A stretch of 64,000 nucleotides of DNA. Source: Streptomyces sp. NBRC 110035 (GTDB taxonomy: Bacteria > Actinomycetota > Actinomycetes > Streptomycetales > Streptomycetaceae). This document shows positions 8,307 to 17,032 of the stretch, in pieces. The position numbers and the translations under genes are program-made. The stretch's first letter is position 1. Each line of letters opens with the position of its first letter. The DNA is taken from contig NZ_BBNN01000021.1 in NCBI RefSeq assembly GCF_000829695.1, forward strand, positions 213,203-277,202, written 5' to 3'. The notes beneath the pieces were generated by a model. It saw only the letters and a list, made by a program, of their open reading frames with translations. It did not search any database and had not been told where the DNA came from.

Positions 8307-9767
8307 ATGACCCAGAAAGACACGGCGGCCACCCACGCCTTCTGGCTCGCCGGCCGCCAGGCCACCGGCGAGGCCGTCTTCGACGTCACCTCCCCGTGGG
8401 ACGGCAGGGTCGTCGGCACGGTGAGCGAGCCCACCGACGCCCAGGTCGAGGAGGCCGTGGCCGCCGCGTACGCCGTACGGGACGAGTTCGCGGCCACCCC
8501 CGCCCATGTCCGCGCCGCCGCCCTCGACCACGTCGGCCGACGGCTCGTCGAGCGCGCCGAGGACATCTCCCGGCTGATCTCCGCCGAGAACGGCAAGCCG
8601 ATCAAGTGGGCGCGCGGCGAGGTCGGCCGGGCCGTGTCCGTGTTCCGGTTCGCCGCCGAGGAGGCACGCCGGTTCAACGGCGGCGAGGGCCAGCGGCTCG
8701 ACACCGACGCAGGCGGCCAGGGGCGGCTCGCCCTCACACGGCGGTTCCCGAAGGGCGTCGTCCTGGGCATCGCGCCGTTCAACTTCCCGCTGAACCTGTG
8801 CGCCCACAAGATCGCCCCGGCCATCGCCGCCGGTGTCCCCATCGTCCTCAAGCCCGCTCCGGCGACCCCGCTGTCCGGGCTGCTCATCGGCGAGCTGCTC
8901 GCCGGGACCGAGCTGCCGGCCGGCTCCTGGAGCATCCTTCCGGTCCCGAACGACCGCATGCCCGCCCTGGTGCAGGACGAGCGGCTGCCGGTGATCTCCT
9001 TCACCGGCTCGGAGAAGGTCGGCTACGCGATCATGGACTCGGTGCCGCGCAAGCACTGCACCCTGGAGCTCGGCGGCAACGGCGCGGCCGTCGTCCTCGC
9101 CGACTGGGCGAGCGACGAGGACCTGGACCGCGCCGCGCAGCGCATCGCCACCTTCTCCAACTACCAGGGCGGACAGTCCTGCATCTCCGTGCAGCGGGTC
9201 ATCGCGGACGCCTCCGTGTACGACAGGCTGCTGCCGCGCCTCGTCGCCGCCGTCGAGGACCAGGTCACCGGGGACCCGGCCGACGACGCGACCGACGTCG
9301 GCCCGCTGGTCAGCCAGGACGCCGCCGAGCGGGTCGAGGCGTGGGTGCGGGAGGCCGTCGAGGCCGGCGCCGCCGTCCTCACCGGGGGCAGGCGTGACGG
9401 CGCCTCCTACACGCCGACCGTGCTCGCCGACGTACCGGACGGGGTGACGATCGCCCGCGAGGAGGTCTTCGGTCCCGTCCTGACGGTGACGAAGGTGGAC
9501 GGCGAGGCAGCCGCCTTCGCCGCCGCCAACGACTCCAAGTACGGCCTCCAGGCAGGAGTGTTCACCCACGACCTCCAGGCCGCCTTCCGGGCCCACCGCG
9601 CCCTGGAGGTCGGCGGGGTCGTCATCGGCGACGTGCCCTCCTACCGCGCCGACCAGATGCCGTACGGCGGTGCCAAGCAGTCCGGTGTGGGCCGCGAGGG
9701 CGTGAGGTTCGCGATGGACGACTACACCTACGAGCGGGTGATGGTCCTGACCGGTCTCGCCCTCTGA
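8307..9767 (+). CDS. Aldehyde dehydrogenase family protein
   Basis: 486 residues from ATG 8307, which follows GGAAGGGCCGGA; the upstream extension of the frame has no binding site. NAD(P)-dependent aldehyde dehydrogenase fold: APFNFPLNLCAHKIAPA, FTGSEKVGYAIMD, the general-base Glu in LELGGNGAAVV, the catalytic Cys in GGQSCISVQRV, and EEVFGPVLTV. It oxidises an aldehyde to the acid. With gabT and a PucR regulator in the neighbourhood, succinic semialdehyde or an aminoaldehyde from polyamines is a likely substrate, but motifs do not fix substrate. Convergent with the GH3 gene, 55 bp apart. Confidence 0.9.
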   Translation: MTQKDTAATHAFWLAGRQATGEAVFDVTSPWDGRVVGTVSEPTDAQVEEAVAAAYAVRDEFAATPAHVRAAALDHVGRRLVERAEDISRLISAENGKPIKWARGEVGRAVSVFRFAAEEARRFNGGEGQRLDTDAGGQGRLALTRRFPKGVVLGIAPFNFPLNLCAHKIAPAIAAGVPIVLKPAPATPLSGLLIGELLAGTELPAGSWSILPVPNDRMPALVQDERLPVISFTGSEKVGYAIMDSVPRKHCTLELGGNGAAVVLADWASDEDLDRAAQRIATFSNYQGGQSCISVQRVIADASVYDRLLPRLVAAVEDQVTGDPADDATDVGPLVSQDAAERVEAWVREAVEAGAAVLTGGRRDGASYTPTVLADVPDGVTIAREEVFGPVLTVTKVDGEAAAFAAANDSKYGLQAGVFTHDLQAAFRAHRALEVGGVVIGDVPSYRADQMPYGGAKQSGVGREGVRFAMDDYTYERVMVLTGLAL

Positions 9768-9822
9768 GGCGGGTGGTGGGCCCCTCCCTCTCGACGCCGG
9801 GGCGTGCCTCTCTTCGTGTCCC

Positions 9823-12819
9823 TCAGCCGGAGAAGCCGACCCGGGCGAGCCGCAGCGCGCCGCGCAGCCCCAGGCGCACCCGGTGCACGCCGGCGGTGGC
9901 CGCCGGGGCCCCGGCGCGGGCGAGGGGCGCCTCGAGTGTGACGTAGTCGTACGGGTCCGACGGGGCCGCCGGGGACAGCGTGGCGAGCACCGGGCCGTCG
10001 TCGAGGGAGAGCTCGACGCTGCCCTCGCCGGACACCTCGACGGTCACCTCCGTCGCCCCCTCCCCGAAGTCGCAGCGCCGGAAGACCAGCTCGCCCTCCT
10101 GCCCGGCCGCCGGCGTCACCGCGTCGCCCGACTCCCTGGTCCGGTCGACGATCTCGGTGCCGCTCTGCTCGTCGTAGTCCGCCGCGTCCAGTCCGTGCCC
10201 GAGAACCGGGCGGGGGACGGAGGGCTCGCCGTCGGGGGTGACGGTGGTCCACTGCCGGACGTCCGTGCTGGACGCGCCGGCCAGCAGCTCGTACCGGCCC
10301 GGCTCCACCCGCCACCGGCCCACCGCCACATCCCAGAACGCGAAGGCGGACAGGGGGAGTTCGAAGACGGCCTCGGCCGTCTCGCCGGGAGCGAGGGTCA
10401 GCCGCCGGTGGGCCGCCAGCTCGCGCAGCGGACGCGGCACCGACGGGTCCACGGCCCGCGTGTAGAGCTGGGCCACCTCGTCGGCCGGGACGGCGCCGGT
10501 GTTGGTGACCGTGAACGACACCCGCACCGCCCGCCCCTCGGCGCGAGCCGTCAGCTCGCCGTAGGCGAAGGCCGCGTACGACAGGCCGTGCCCGAAGGGG
10601 AACAGCGGAGTGCCCCCGAAGTACAGGTAGGTCTGGCGGGAGCCGATCACGTCGTAGTCCAGCAGGCCGGGCAGATCGGCGTCCTTGGCGTACCAGGTCT
10701 GCGGAAGCCGGCCGGCGGGGGAGACGTCACCGGCGAGCACCCGGGCCAGCGCGGTGCCCGCGGCCTGCCCGCCGTGCGCGGTCCAGAGCACCGCCGGCAG
10801 GTCCGTCGGGTCGACCGCGTACGGGTAGGCGGAGACCAGCACCAGCACGGTGTTCGGGTTGGCGACGCGGGCCGCGCGCAGCAGCAGTTCCTGCTGGGCG
10901 GGCAGCCGGAGCGTCGTCCGGTCCTCGGTCTCCCGGCCGTTGATGTGAGGGTCGTTGCCGGCGACCACCACGACCACGTCGGCCTGCGCCGCGGCCCGCG
11001 CCACCGCCTCCTCGCCGTTCTCGGTGACGATCAGCTCGAAGACCTCGGGGGCCGACGCGGCGGGACCCTCCCCGGCGGTGACCTCCTCCGGGCTCCCGGC
11101 GCTCCCGGCGCTCCCGGTGTGCTCGGTGCTCTCGGCGTTCTCCGCGGCAACCTTCACACCGTCGGCGGTGACCTGCACATGGCGCCCTGTCCCCAGGTGC
11201 CTGAGGAGGTGACCGCCGCCGTGCGGTTCCAGCCGGAACGTCTCCTGCACGACCCAGCCGCCCGGCTGGTCGGCGGAGGCGCGGAGGTAGCCGTCCTCGG
11301 CGACCGACAGGTACCGGCCGTCCGGGGCGCGCAGGGTCAGCACGCCCTCGCCCCAGTCGACCAGAGCGAGTTCGGTGCCCTCCGGCCCGGCGGTGAGCGG
11401 GGCCAGGTCGGTCCGGCCCGCGAGCAGTGCCGGGTCCAGCGCGCCGGCGGCGCCGCGTACCTCGTCGGCGCTGTCGGGCGCGGGCGGGACGTGCAGGAAG
11501 GCTCCCGAGGAGGTCCTCAGCAGGACGCGGTCCACGCCCTCCGTGAACTCCACCCGCTCGGCGCCGAACCGCTCGTAGAGCCCTTCCAGGGGAGTGGAAC
11601 GGTGGATGAGGGTGCCGCTGTACCAGTCGAGCTTGCACTCGTCGGCGAGCAGGCCGACCACGGCGACACGGGCGGGCGCCGGGGCCAGGGGCAGCAGGCC
11701 GTCGTTCTTCAGCAGGACGACCGCCTGCTCGGCGGCCTCCTGCGCCAGAGCCCGGTGCTCCGGGGTGTCGAAGGCGTGCTCGTCGGCGCGCCCCTCCGCC
11801 TGCGGGACACCGCCGTCCCCGCCGTCCCCGCCGTTCCCGTACGGGTCCTCACCCGGGTCGAACTCGCCGAGCCGGAAGCGCACCGAGAGCTGCCGGCGGA
11901 CGGCGCCGTCGATCTCGGCCTCCGTCAGCAGTCCCTGCCGCAACGCCGCCTCGAGGCGCCCCACGATGACCGAGCTGTCCGTGCCGTGGTCCGTGAAACT
12001 GTCCACCCCGGCCCGCAGCGAGGCCGCGACGGCCTCCTCGTGGGTGTCGAAGTAGTGCTCGGAATCGACCAGGTTGGACGGTGCGCCGGCGTCCGAGCAG
12101 ACCAGCAGCTCCTCCTCCGTCCAGGTGCGCAGCTGCTCGCGCAGGTACGGCGAGACATGGTTCGGGCGGCCGTTGACCAGGTTGTACGCGGGCATCACCC
12201 CGGCCACCGCGCCCGCCTCGACGGCGTCGCGGAAGGCGCGCAGATCGTACTCGTGCAGCACACGCGGGCGGACCGAGCTGGAGGCGGTGTCCCGGGCCGT
12301 CTCGTTGTTGTGCGCGAGCCAGTGCTTGAGCACCGGCGCCGTGCGCCAGTACACCGGATGATCACCGCGCAGACCGCGGGTGTAGGCGGTGGCGATCGCC
12401 GAGGTGAGCCGGGGATCCTCCGAGTACCCCTCCTCGTTGCGGCCCCACAGGGGGTGGCGCAGCAGATTGACGGTCGGCGCCCACACGTTGAGGCCGACCC
12501 GCTCGTCCCGGGCGCGCATCGCGCGGGTCTCCCGGGACACCGCCTCGCCCACCCGGCGCACCAGCTCGGGGTTCCAGGTCGCCCCCAGCCCGACGGCCTG
12601 GGGGAACACGGTCGCCGGACCCATCCAGGCCACGCCGTGCAGCGCCTCCTGGCCGGTGCGGAAGGCGGCGATGCCGAGCCGCTCGACAGCGGGCGTGAAC
12701 TGGTGCAGAGCTCCGATCTTCTCCTCGGGGGTGAGCCGCGACAGAAGGTCGTCGATGCGCTTCGCGAACGGCAGGTGCGGATCGCGGAAAGGCGGCGTGT
12801 GCGGCGTTGGTGCGGTCAC
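9823..12819 (-). CDS. Glycoside hydrolase family 3 enzyme (beta-glucosidase/beta-xylosidase type) with C-terminal accessory domains
   Basis: 998 residues from GTG 12819, with AAAGGGATG upstream. An ATG 57 nt further up is in frame but would put the LacI palindrome inside the coding region, so it is rejected. GH3 motifs: WGRNEEGYSEDP, KHWLAHNNET, NGRPNH and the nucleophile Asp (about D243) in LLVCSDAGAP. Within the second GH3 domain lies an inserted segment with fascin/ricin-like repeats (FLHVPPAP, GRYLSVAEDGYLRAS, GRHVQVTADG), likely sugar-binding. Then a fibronectin III-like domain (FTVTNTGAVPADEVAQLY) and a final CBM6-like beta domain. No signal peptide, so it acts on imported oligosaccharides. 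Regulated by the LacI palindrome about 40 nt upstream. Confidence 0.9.
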   Translation of the reverse strand: MTAPTPHTPPFRDPHLPFAKRIDDLLSRLTPEEKIGALHQFTPAVERLGIAAFRTGQEALHGVAWMGPATVFPQAVGLGATWNPELVRRVGEAVSRETRAMRARDERVGLNVWAPTVNLLRHPLWGRNEEGYSEDPRLTSAIATAYTRGLRGDHPVYWRTAPVLKHWLAHNNETARDTASSSVRPRVLHEYDLRAFRDAVEAGAVAGVMPAYNLVNGRPNHVSPYLREQLRTWTEEELLVCSDAGAPSNLVDSEHYFDTHEEAVAASLRAGVDSFTDHGTDSSVIVGRLEAALRQGLLTEAEIDGAVRRQLSVRFRLGEFDPGEDPYGNGGDGGDGGVPQAEGRADEHAFDTPEHRALAQEAAEQAVVLLKNDGLLPLAPAPARVAVVGLLADECKLDWYSGTLIHRSTPLEGLYERFGAERVEFTEGVDRVLLRTSSGAFLHVPPAPDSADEVRGAAGALDPALLAGRTDLAPLTAGPEGTELALVDWGEGVLTLRAPDGRYLSVAEDGYLRASADQPGGWVVQETFRLEPHGGGHLLRHLGTGRHVQVTADGVKVAAENAESTEHTGSAGSAGSPEEVTAGEGPAASAPEVFELIVTENGEEAVARAAAQADVVVVVAGNDPHINGRETEDRTTLRLPAQQELLLRAARVANPNTVLVLVSAYPYAVDPTDLPAVLWTAHGGQAAGTALARVLAGDVSPAGRLPQTWYAKDADLPGLLDYDVIGSRQTYLYFGGTPLFPFGHGLSYAAFAYGELTARAEGRAVRVSFTVTNTGAVPADEVAQLYTRAVDPSVPRPLRELAAHRRLTLAPGETAEAVFELPLSAFAFWDVAVGRWRVEPGRYELLAGASSTDVRQWTTVTPDGEPSVPRPVLGHGLDAADYDEQSGTEIVDRTRESGDAVTPAAGQEGELVFRRCDFGEGATEVTVEVSGEGSVELSLDDGPVLATLSPAAPSDPYDYVTLEAPLARAGAPAATAGVHRVRLGLRGALRLARVGFSG

Positions 12820-12855
12820 GTGGACATCCCTTTGCGGTGGAGCGGCGAGGCGCTT

Positions 12856-12869
12856 TCGAAGCGCTTCGA
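12856..12869. promoter_or_regulatory. LacI-type operator (GH3 promoter)
   Basis: Perfect palindrome TCGAAGCGCTTCGA with the central CG pair typical of LacI/GalR operators, centred about 43 nt upstream of the GTG of the GH3 gene. Confidence 0.85.
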
Positions 12870-13057
12870 TGCTCATTCCGAGCAGGGGTGGGTGTCAAGG
12901 ACATGGGCGCGACGGATCGGACGCTCCGGGGGATCTCACGGACATTCCGTGAGGAGTGAGCGCGCATGCTGATCGCGCAGTTCCTCGGCACACCTCGGAG
13001 GAATCTTGTAAGCAACTCTTGTGCGCCCCTGGGTGTTCACTTAACCTCGCAGCAACA

Positions 13058-13071
13058 TCGAAGCGCTTCGA
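13058..13071. promoter_or_regulatory. LacI-type operator (transporter promoter)
   Basis: Second exact copy of TCGAAGCGCTTCGA, about 125 nt upstream of the substrate-binding protein gene and 190 nt from the GH3 copy. Confidence 0.85.
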
Positions 13072-13195
13072 CTGCGGGGCCGCCTCCCCGGCACGTTCCC
13101 TGAGAACGACCGCTTCGGCTCAGCCAGTTCCAGTGAAGACACCGCAGCCGACGGCCACCGCCGGGTGTCCTGGTGTGCCATGAAGGGTTGACGCA

Positions 13196-14887
13196 ATGAC
13201 GCCGAACGCCTCCACCTCCTCCGGGCCCAGCCGGAGAAGCTTCCTCGCCTCCACGGCGGTCGCCACCGCAGCGGTGGCGGGGGGAATGCCGCTGCTCGCC
13301 GCGTGCGGCGGGTCCGACGGAGGTTCGCGGGAGGGCACCACGTCGGGCAAGGATGCCAAGAAGCTGCTGCCGACGTACGTGGCCAGCAACGTGGTCACCC
13401 CCGACATCCCCAGCAAGAACGGTTCTGCGGTCGGCTTCACCAGCAAGCTCGACCTCGCCGGCCTGAAGACGTCGGTGCCCGAGAAGCTCGGCAAGGGCAG
13501 CAGGATCACCGTCATGTCGCCGTTCTGGGGCTCCCCGCCCAAGGGCGGCAACGCCTACTACAGGGCGATGAACGACCTCATCGGCGTCGACGTGGTCTGG
13601 CAGAACCAGGACGGCAACACCTACGACCAGAAGCTCGGCGCGGTCCTCGCCTCCAGCGACGTGCCCGACGTGGTCGTCGTGCCCGGCTGGAACATGACGG
13701 GCAAGATCCCCAGCGCCGTCATCGGCAAGTTCGCCGACCTCGGCCCGTACCTCTCCGGCGACGCGGTGAAGGACTACCCGAACCTCGCGGCGATCCCCAC
13801 CGACGCCTGGCAGCGGTCCATCTTCGGCGGCAAGCTGCGCGGCCTGCCCATGCCCTCCTCGTACGTCACCGGCATCGTGCCGCTCTACCGCCAGGACATC
13901 TTCGAGAAGGAGGGGTACGAGGTCCCCCGCTCCTGCGACGAGTTCATGGCGCTGGCCAAGGACGCCACCAACGCCAGGGCCAAGCGCTGGGCCTGCCTGG
14001 ACATGAAGTGGACCGCCTTCAACGCCTTCGGCGTGCTCTCCGGCGAGGAGAAGTCGCTCGGCTGGAACCAGGCCGACGGCAAGCTGCTCTACCGCATAGA
14101 GACCGACGAGTACCTCGAGGCCCTGGAGTGGACGCGCAAGCTGTTCGCCGCCGGTGTCGTGCACCCCGACGCCAAGTTGGGCAAGAGCAACGCCACCGAC
14201 CCCGGGCCCAAGTTCGCCGCCGGCGAGTTCCTGATCTACAACCAGGACTCCTCGCAGTGGTGGAGCCGCACCGCCGAGCAGGCCACCCAGAACCCGGATT
14301 TCAAGATCTGGGGCATGGACATCTTCGGCCACGACGGCGGCGACCCCACCCTGTGGGCCAAGAACCCGGCCGGCATCTTCGCCTTCGTCAACAAGAAGGC
14401 GTCCGAGGCCGTGATCCGTGACGTGCTGGCCCTCGCCAACGTCACCGCCGCGCCGTACGGCACCAAGGAGTACATGCTCACCAACTACGGCGTGGAGGGC
14501 ACCCACTACACCGTCAAGGACGGTGTGCCCACCAAGAACGACCAGGGCAACATCGATGTGATGAACGCCTACGTGATGGTCGCCAGCCCCGCCGCGACCA
14601 TCGCCCACCCCGACTTCCCCGAGGTCGCCAAGGGCCAGGTCGAGTGGCAGCAGCGGATGGGCGCGTTCACCAGGAAGTCGTCCTTCTACGGCATGCAGAT
14701 CACCGAGCCCACCCGCTACACCAACCTCTCCAACGACTTCGAGCAGCTGGAGGACGACGTCATCCGGGGCCGCAAGAAGATCAGTGACGTACAGCAGGCC
14801 GTCTCCGACTGGAAGAGCAGGGGCGGGGACGAACTGCGCGACTGGTACCGGAAGATCCTCGACGAGAACGGTTCGGCGGCCGGCTGA
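13196..14887 (+). CDS. ABC transporter sugar-binding lipoprotein (CUT1, LplA-like)
   Basis: 563 residues from ATG 13196 with AAGGG 8 nt upstream. The N-terminus has a twin-arginine signal (SRRSFLAST, Arg 13-14) and a lipobox LLAAC with Cys37, so it is probably exported folded and tethered to the outer membrane face. The mature part is a long extracellular solute-binding protein of the type that pairs with LplB/YtcP permeases. It begins an operon with both permeases and, further on, GH42, GH95 and GH12. Controlled by the LacI-type palindrome at 13058. Ligand inferred as an oligosaccharide released by the GH12 enzyme; this is not visible in the protein itself. Confidence 0.92.
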   Translation: MTPNASTSSGPSRRSFLASTAVATAAVAGGMPLLAACGGSDGGSREGTTSGKDAKKLLPTYVASNVVTPDIPSKNGSAVGFTSKLDLAGLKTSVPEKLGKGSRITVMSPFWGSPPKGGNAYYRAMNDLIGVDVVWQNQDGNTYDQKLGAVLASSDVPDVVVVPGWNMTGKIPSAVIGKFADLGPYLSGDAVKDYPNLAAIPTDAWQRSIFGGKLRGLPMPSSYVTGIVPLYRQDIFEKEGYEVPRSCDEFMALAKDATNARAKRWACLDMKWTAFNAFGVLSGEEKSLGWNQADGKLLYRIETDEYLEALEWTRKLFAAGVVHPDAKLGKSNATDPGPKFAAGEFLIYNQDSSQWWSRTAEQATQNPDFKIWGMDIFGHDGGDPTLWAKNPAGIFAFVNKKASEAVIRDVLALANVTAAPYGTKEYMLTNYGVEGTHYTVKDGVPTKNDQGNIDVMNAYVMVASPAATIAHPDFPEVAKGQVEWQQRMGAFTRKSSFYGMQITEPTRYTNLSNDFEQLEDDVIRGRKKISDVQQAVSDWKSRGGDELRDWYRKILDENGSAAG

Positions 14888-14914
14888 CCCGGGACCGAGG
14901 CAAGAAGAACCGCC

Positions 14915-15958
14915 GTGTCGCACAGCACGGTGCCTCGGAGCAAGGCCGAGGCCACGAAGCCGGTCGAGAAGCCGGCGGCGTCCGGTGACGCCGCCGGCCC
15001 CCCGGACGCACCACGCCGGGGAAAGCGCGGCAAACTGAGCCTGCGGCTCAGATACCGGCGCGACCGCGTCCTGCTGCTGATGACCCTGCCCGCCGTGGCA
15101 CTGGTCCTGGTCTTCAACTACCTGCCGATCCTCGGCAACGTCGTCGCCTTCCAGGACTACGACCCCTACATCAGCGACAACGGCGTCGCCTCGATGCTGA
15201 ACAGTCCCATGGTGGGACTGGAGAACTTCCAGCGGATCCTCGAGGACTCGGCGTTCTGGAACGCCCTGAAGAACACCCTGGTGCTCTTCTTCCTCCAGCT
15301 CGTGCTGTTCTTCCCGATCCCGATCCTGCTCGCGCTGCTCATCAACAGCGTGGTCAGGCCCCGGGTGCGGGCGGTCGCGCAGGCCGTCCTGTACCTGCCG
15401 CACTTCTTCTCCTGGGTGCTGGTCATCGCCGTCTTCCAGCAGATGTTCGGCGGTGCGGGCATCTTCTCGCAGCTCCTGCGCCAGAACGGCCACGACGGCC
15501 TGGAGGTCATGACCAACCCCGACACCTTCATGTTCCTGCTCACCGCGCAGAGCGTGTGGAAGGACGCCGGGTGGGGGATCATCGTCTTCCTCGCAGCGCT
15601 GGCCTCTGTCAGCCCCGACCTGTACGAGGCCGCCGCCATGGACGGTGCCGGACGCCGGCGCCGGATGTGGCACGTCACCCTGCCCGCGCTGCGGCCCGTG
15701 ATCGCGCTGCTGCTCGTCCTGCGGGTGGGTGACGCGCTCACCGTCGGCTTCGAACAGATCCTGCTGCAACGCGACGCCGTCGGACCGGGGGCGTCGGAGG
15801 TCCTCGACACCTTCGTCTGGTGGAACGGCGTGCGCAACCAGGACTTCGGCTACGCGGCCGCCGCAGGCCTCATCAAGGGCGTGGTCAGCCTCGGACTGGT
15901 CCTCGCCGCGAACAAGGTGGCCCATCTCATGGGCGAGCAGGGGGTGTACAAGAAGTGA
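14915..15958 (+). CDS. Sugar ABC transporter permease (LplB-like)
   Basis: 347 residues from GTG 14915, 27 nt after the binding-protein gene. A Lys/Arg-rich cytosolic N-terminus is followed by about six membrane segments (LLLMTLPAVALVLVFNYL, LFFLQLVLFFPIPILLALL and others). The EAA loop contacting the ATPase is visible: LYEAAAMDGAGRRRRMWHVT. Forms the channel with the next permease. The cluster has no ATPase; in Streptomyces such CUT1 systems commonly use the shared ATPase MsiK, which is the expected partner here (inference). Confidence 0.92.
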   Translation: MSHSTVPRSKAEATKPVEKPAASGDAAGPPDAPRRGKRGKLSLRLRYRRDRVLLLMTLPAVALVLVFNYLPILGNVVAFQDYDPYISDNGVASMLNSPMVGLENFQRILEDSAFWNALKNTLVLFFLQLVLFFPIPILLALLINSVVRPRVRAVAQAVLYLPHFFSWVLVIAVFQQMFGGAGIFSQLLRQNGHDGLEVMTNPDTFMFLLTAQSVWKDAGWGIIVFLAALASVSPDLYEAAAMDGAGRRRRMWHVTLPALRPVIALLLVLRVGDALTVGFEQILLQRDAVGPGASEVLDTFVWWNGVRNQDFGYAAAAGLIKGVVSLGLVLAANKVAHLMGEQGVYKK

Positions 15959-16893
15959 CCGCCGTGATCGACGAACCCACGACGCACAAGGGCCGGGGCT
16001 GGGCCGCCCCGCCCCGCCCGGTGTGGGAGGAAGCACCCACCGGGGCCGGACTCGCGGGCAAGGGCATCGTCCTGGCCCTCGCCTGCATGGCGGTCGTCTT
16101 CCCGCTGTGGATCGTGATCGTCACCAGCCTGTCCACCCGCAGGGCCATCGACGAGGCCGGCGGCCTGGTGGTGGTGCCCAAGGACATCACCTTCATCGCC
16201 TACCAGGAACTGCTCAGCGGCGGCCAGGTCACCAGGGCCGCCCTGGTCAGCATCGGCGTCACGCTGGTCGGCACCGTGTTCTCGATGACCGTGTCCGTGC
16301 TCTGCGCCTACGGCCTGTCGCGCACCGACTCGCTGGGGCACCGCTGGACCCTGATGACGCTGCTGGCGACCATGTTCTTCAGCGCCGGCCTCATCCCGAC
16401 GTACCTGCTGGTGCAGACCCTCGGCCTGACCGACAGCTACCTCGCGCTGATCCTCCCCAGCGCCATCAGCGTCTTCAACATCCTGGTCCTGCGCGGCTTC
16501 TTCATGAACATCTCGCAGGAACTCACCGACAGCGCCCGCATCGACGGGGCGGGCGACTTCCGCATCCTGTGGCAGATCGTCATGCCGCTGTCCCGCGCGG
16601 TGATCGCGGTCATCACGCTCTTCTACGCCGTCGGCTACTGGAGCGCATGGTTCAACGCCTCGCTGTACCTCAACGACCAGAACATGCTGCCCCTGCAGAA
16701 CGTCATGATCCAGCTCGTCCAGAAACAGGAGGCCCCCGTCGGCCTCGGACAGGCCATCAAGACCGGTGAACTGTCGGGACTGGCCGTCCAGATGGCCGTC
16801 ATGGTCATGGCCCTGCTCCCCGTCGCCGTGCTGTCCCCCTTCGTCCAGAAGCACTTCAAGAAGGGCATGCTCACGGGCGCCGTGAAGGGCTGA
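15955..16893 (+). CDS. Sugar ABC transporter permease (YtcP/LplC-like)
   Basis: 312 residues. GTG 15955 overlaps the stop of the preceding permease (GTGA), indicating translational coupling; GTG 15964 is an alternative start. Six membrane segments, starting with LAGKGIVLALACMAVVFPLW, and an EAA loop LTDSARIDGAGDFRILWQIV. Second half of the heterodimeric channel fed by the 13196 lipoprotein. Confidence 0.92.
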   Translation: MTAVIDEPTTHKGRGWAAPPRPVWEEAPTGAGLAGKGIVLALACMAVVFPLWIVIVTSLSTRRAIDEAGGLVVVPKDITFIAYQELLSGGQVTRAALVSIGVTLVGTVFSMTVSVLCAYGLSRTDSLGHRWTLMTLLATMFFSAGLIPTYLLVQTLGLTDSYLALILPSAISVFNILVLRGFFMNISQELTDSARIDGAGDFRILWQIVMPLSRAVIAVITLFYAVGYWSAWFNASLYLNDQNMLPLQNVMIQLVQKQEAPVGLGQAIKTGELSGLAVQMAVMVMALLPVAVLSPFVQKHFKKGMLTGAVKG

Positions 16894-16978
16894 CCGGAGG
16901 GGGCCCGGCGATCCGCCGATCCGCCGCGGCCCTCCCACCCCACTTCCCCACCATCCGCCGAACGAGGTAGGCCAGCTC

Positions 16979-17032
16979 ATGCACGCGTCCCGCACATCCC
17001 GTACGTTCCTCACCCTCCAGGAGCGTGCCTGA
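16979..17032 (+). CDS. 17-residue leader ORF coupled to the GH42 gene
   Basis: ATG 16979 is preceded by GAGGTAGG at good spacing and reads MHASRTSRTFLTLQERA to TGA 17030-17032. The stop overlaps the ATG of the GH42 gene (TGATG), and the GH42 binding site (CAGGAG) lies within it. The geometry suggests a small coupled ORF that could help or gate translation of the enzyme. It could also be chance; no homologue is known to me. Confidence 0.45.
   Translation: MHASRTSRTFLTLQERA

Larger units (their letters stand above)
12820..13195. promoter_or_regulatory. Divergent GH3 / ABC-transporter control region
   Basis: 376 bp with no gene. It serves the minus-strand GH3 gene and the plus-strand transporter operon and contains two identical LacI-type palindromes, one close to each gene. 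This arrangement would let one repressor switch both directions together. Confidence 0.75.

Noticed and set aside
9883..12972. Very long open frame opposite the GH3 gene
   Set aside because: Arg/Gly/Val-rich translation without motifs or binding site; an artefact of high GC on the opposite strand of a well-supported gene.
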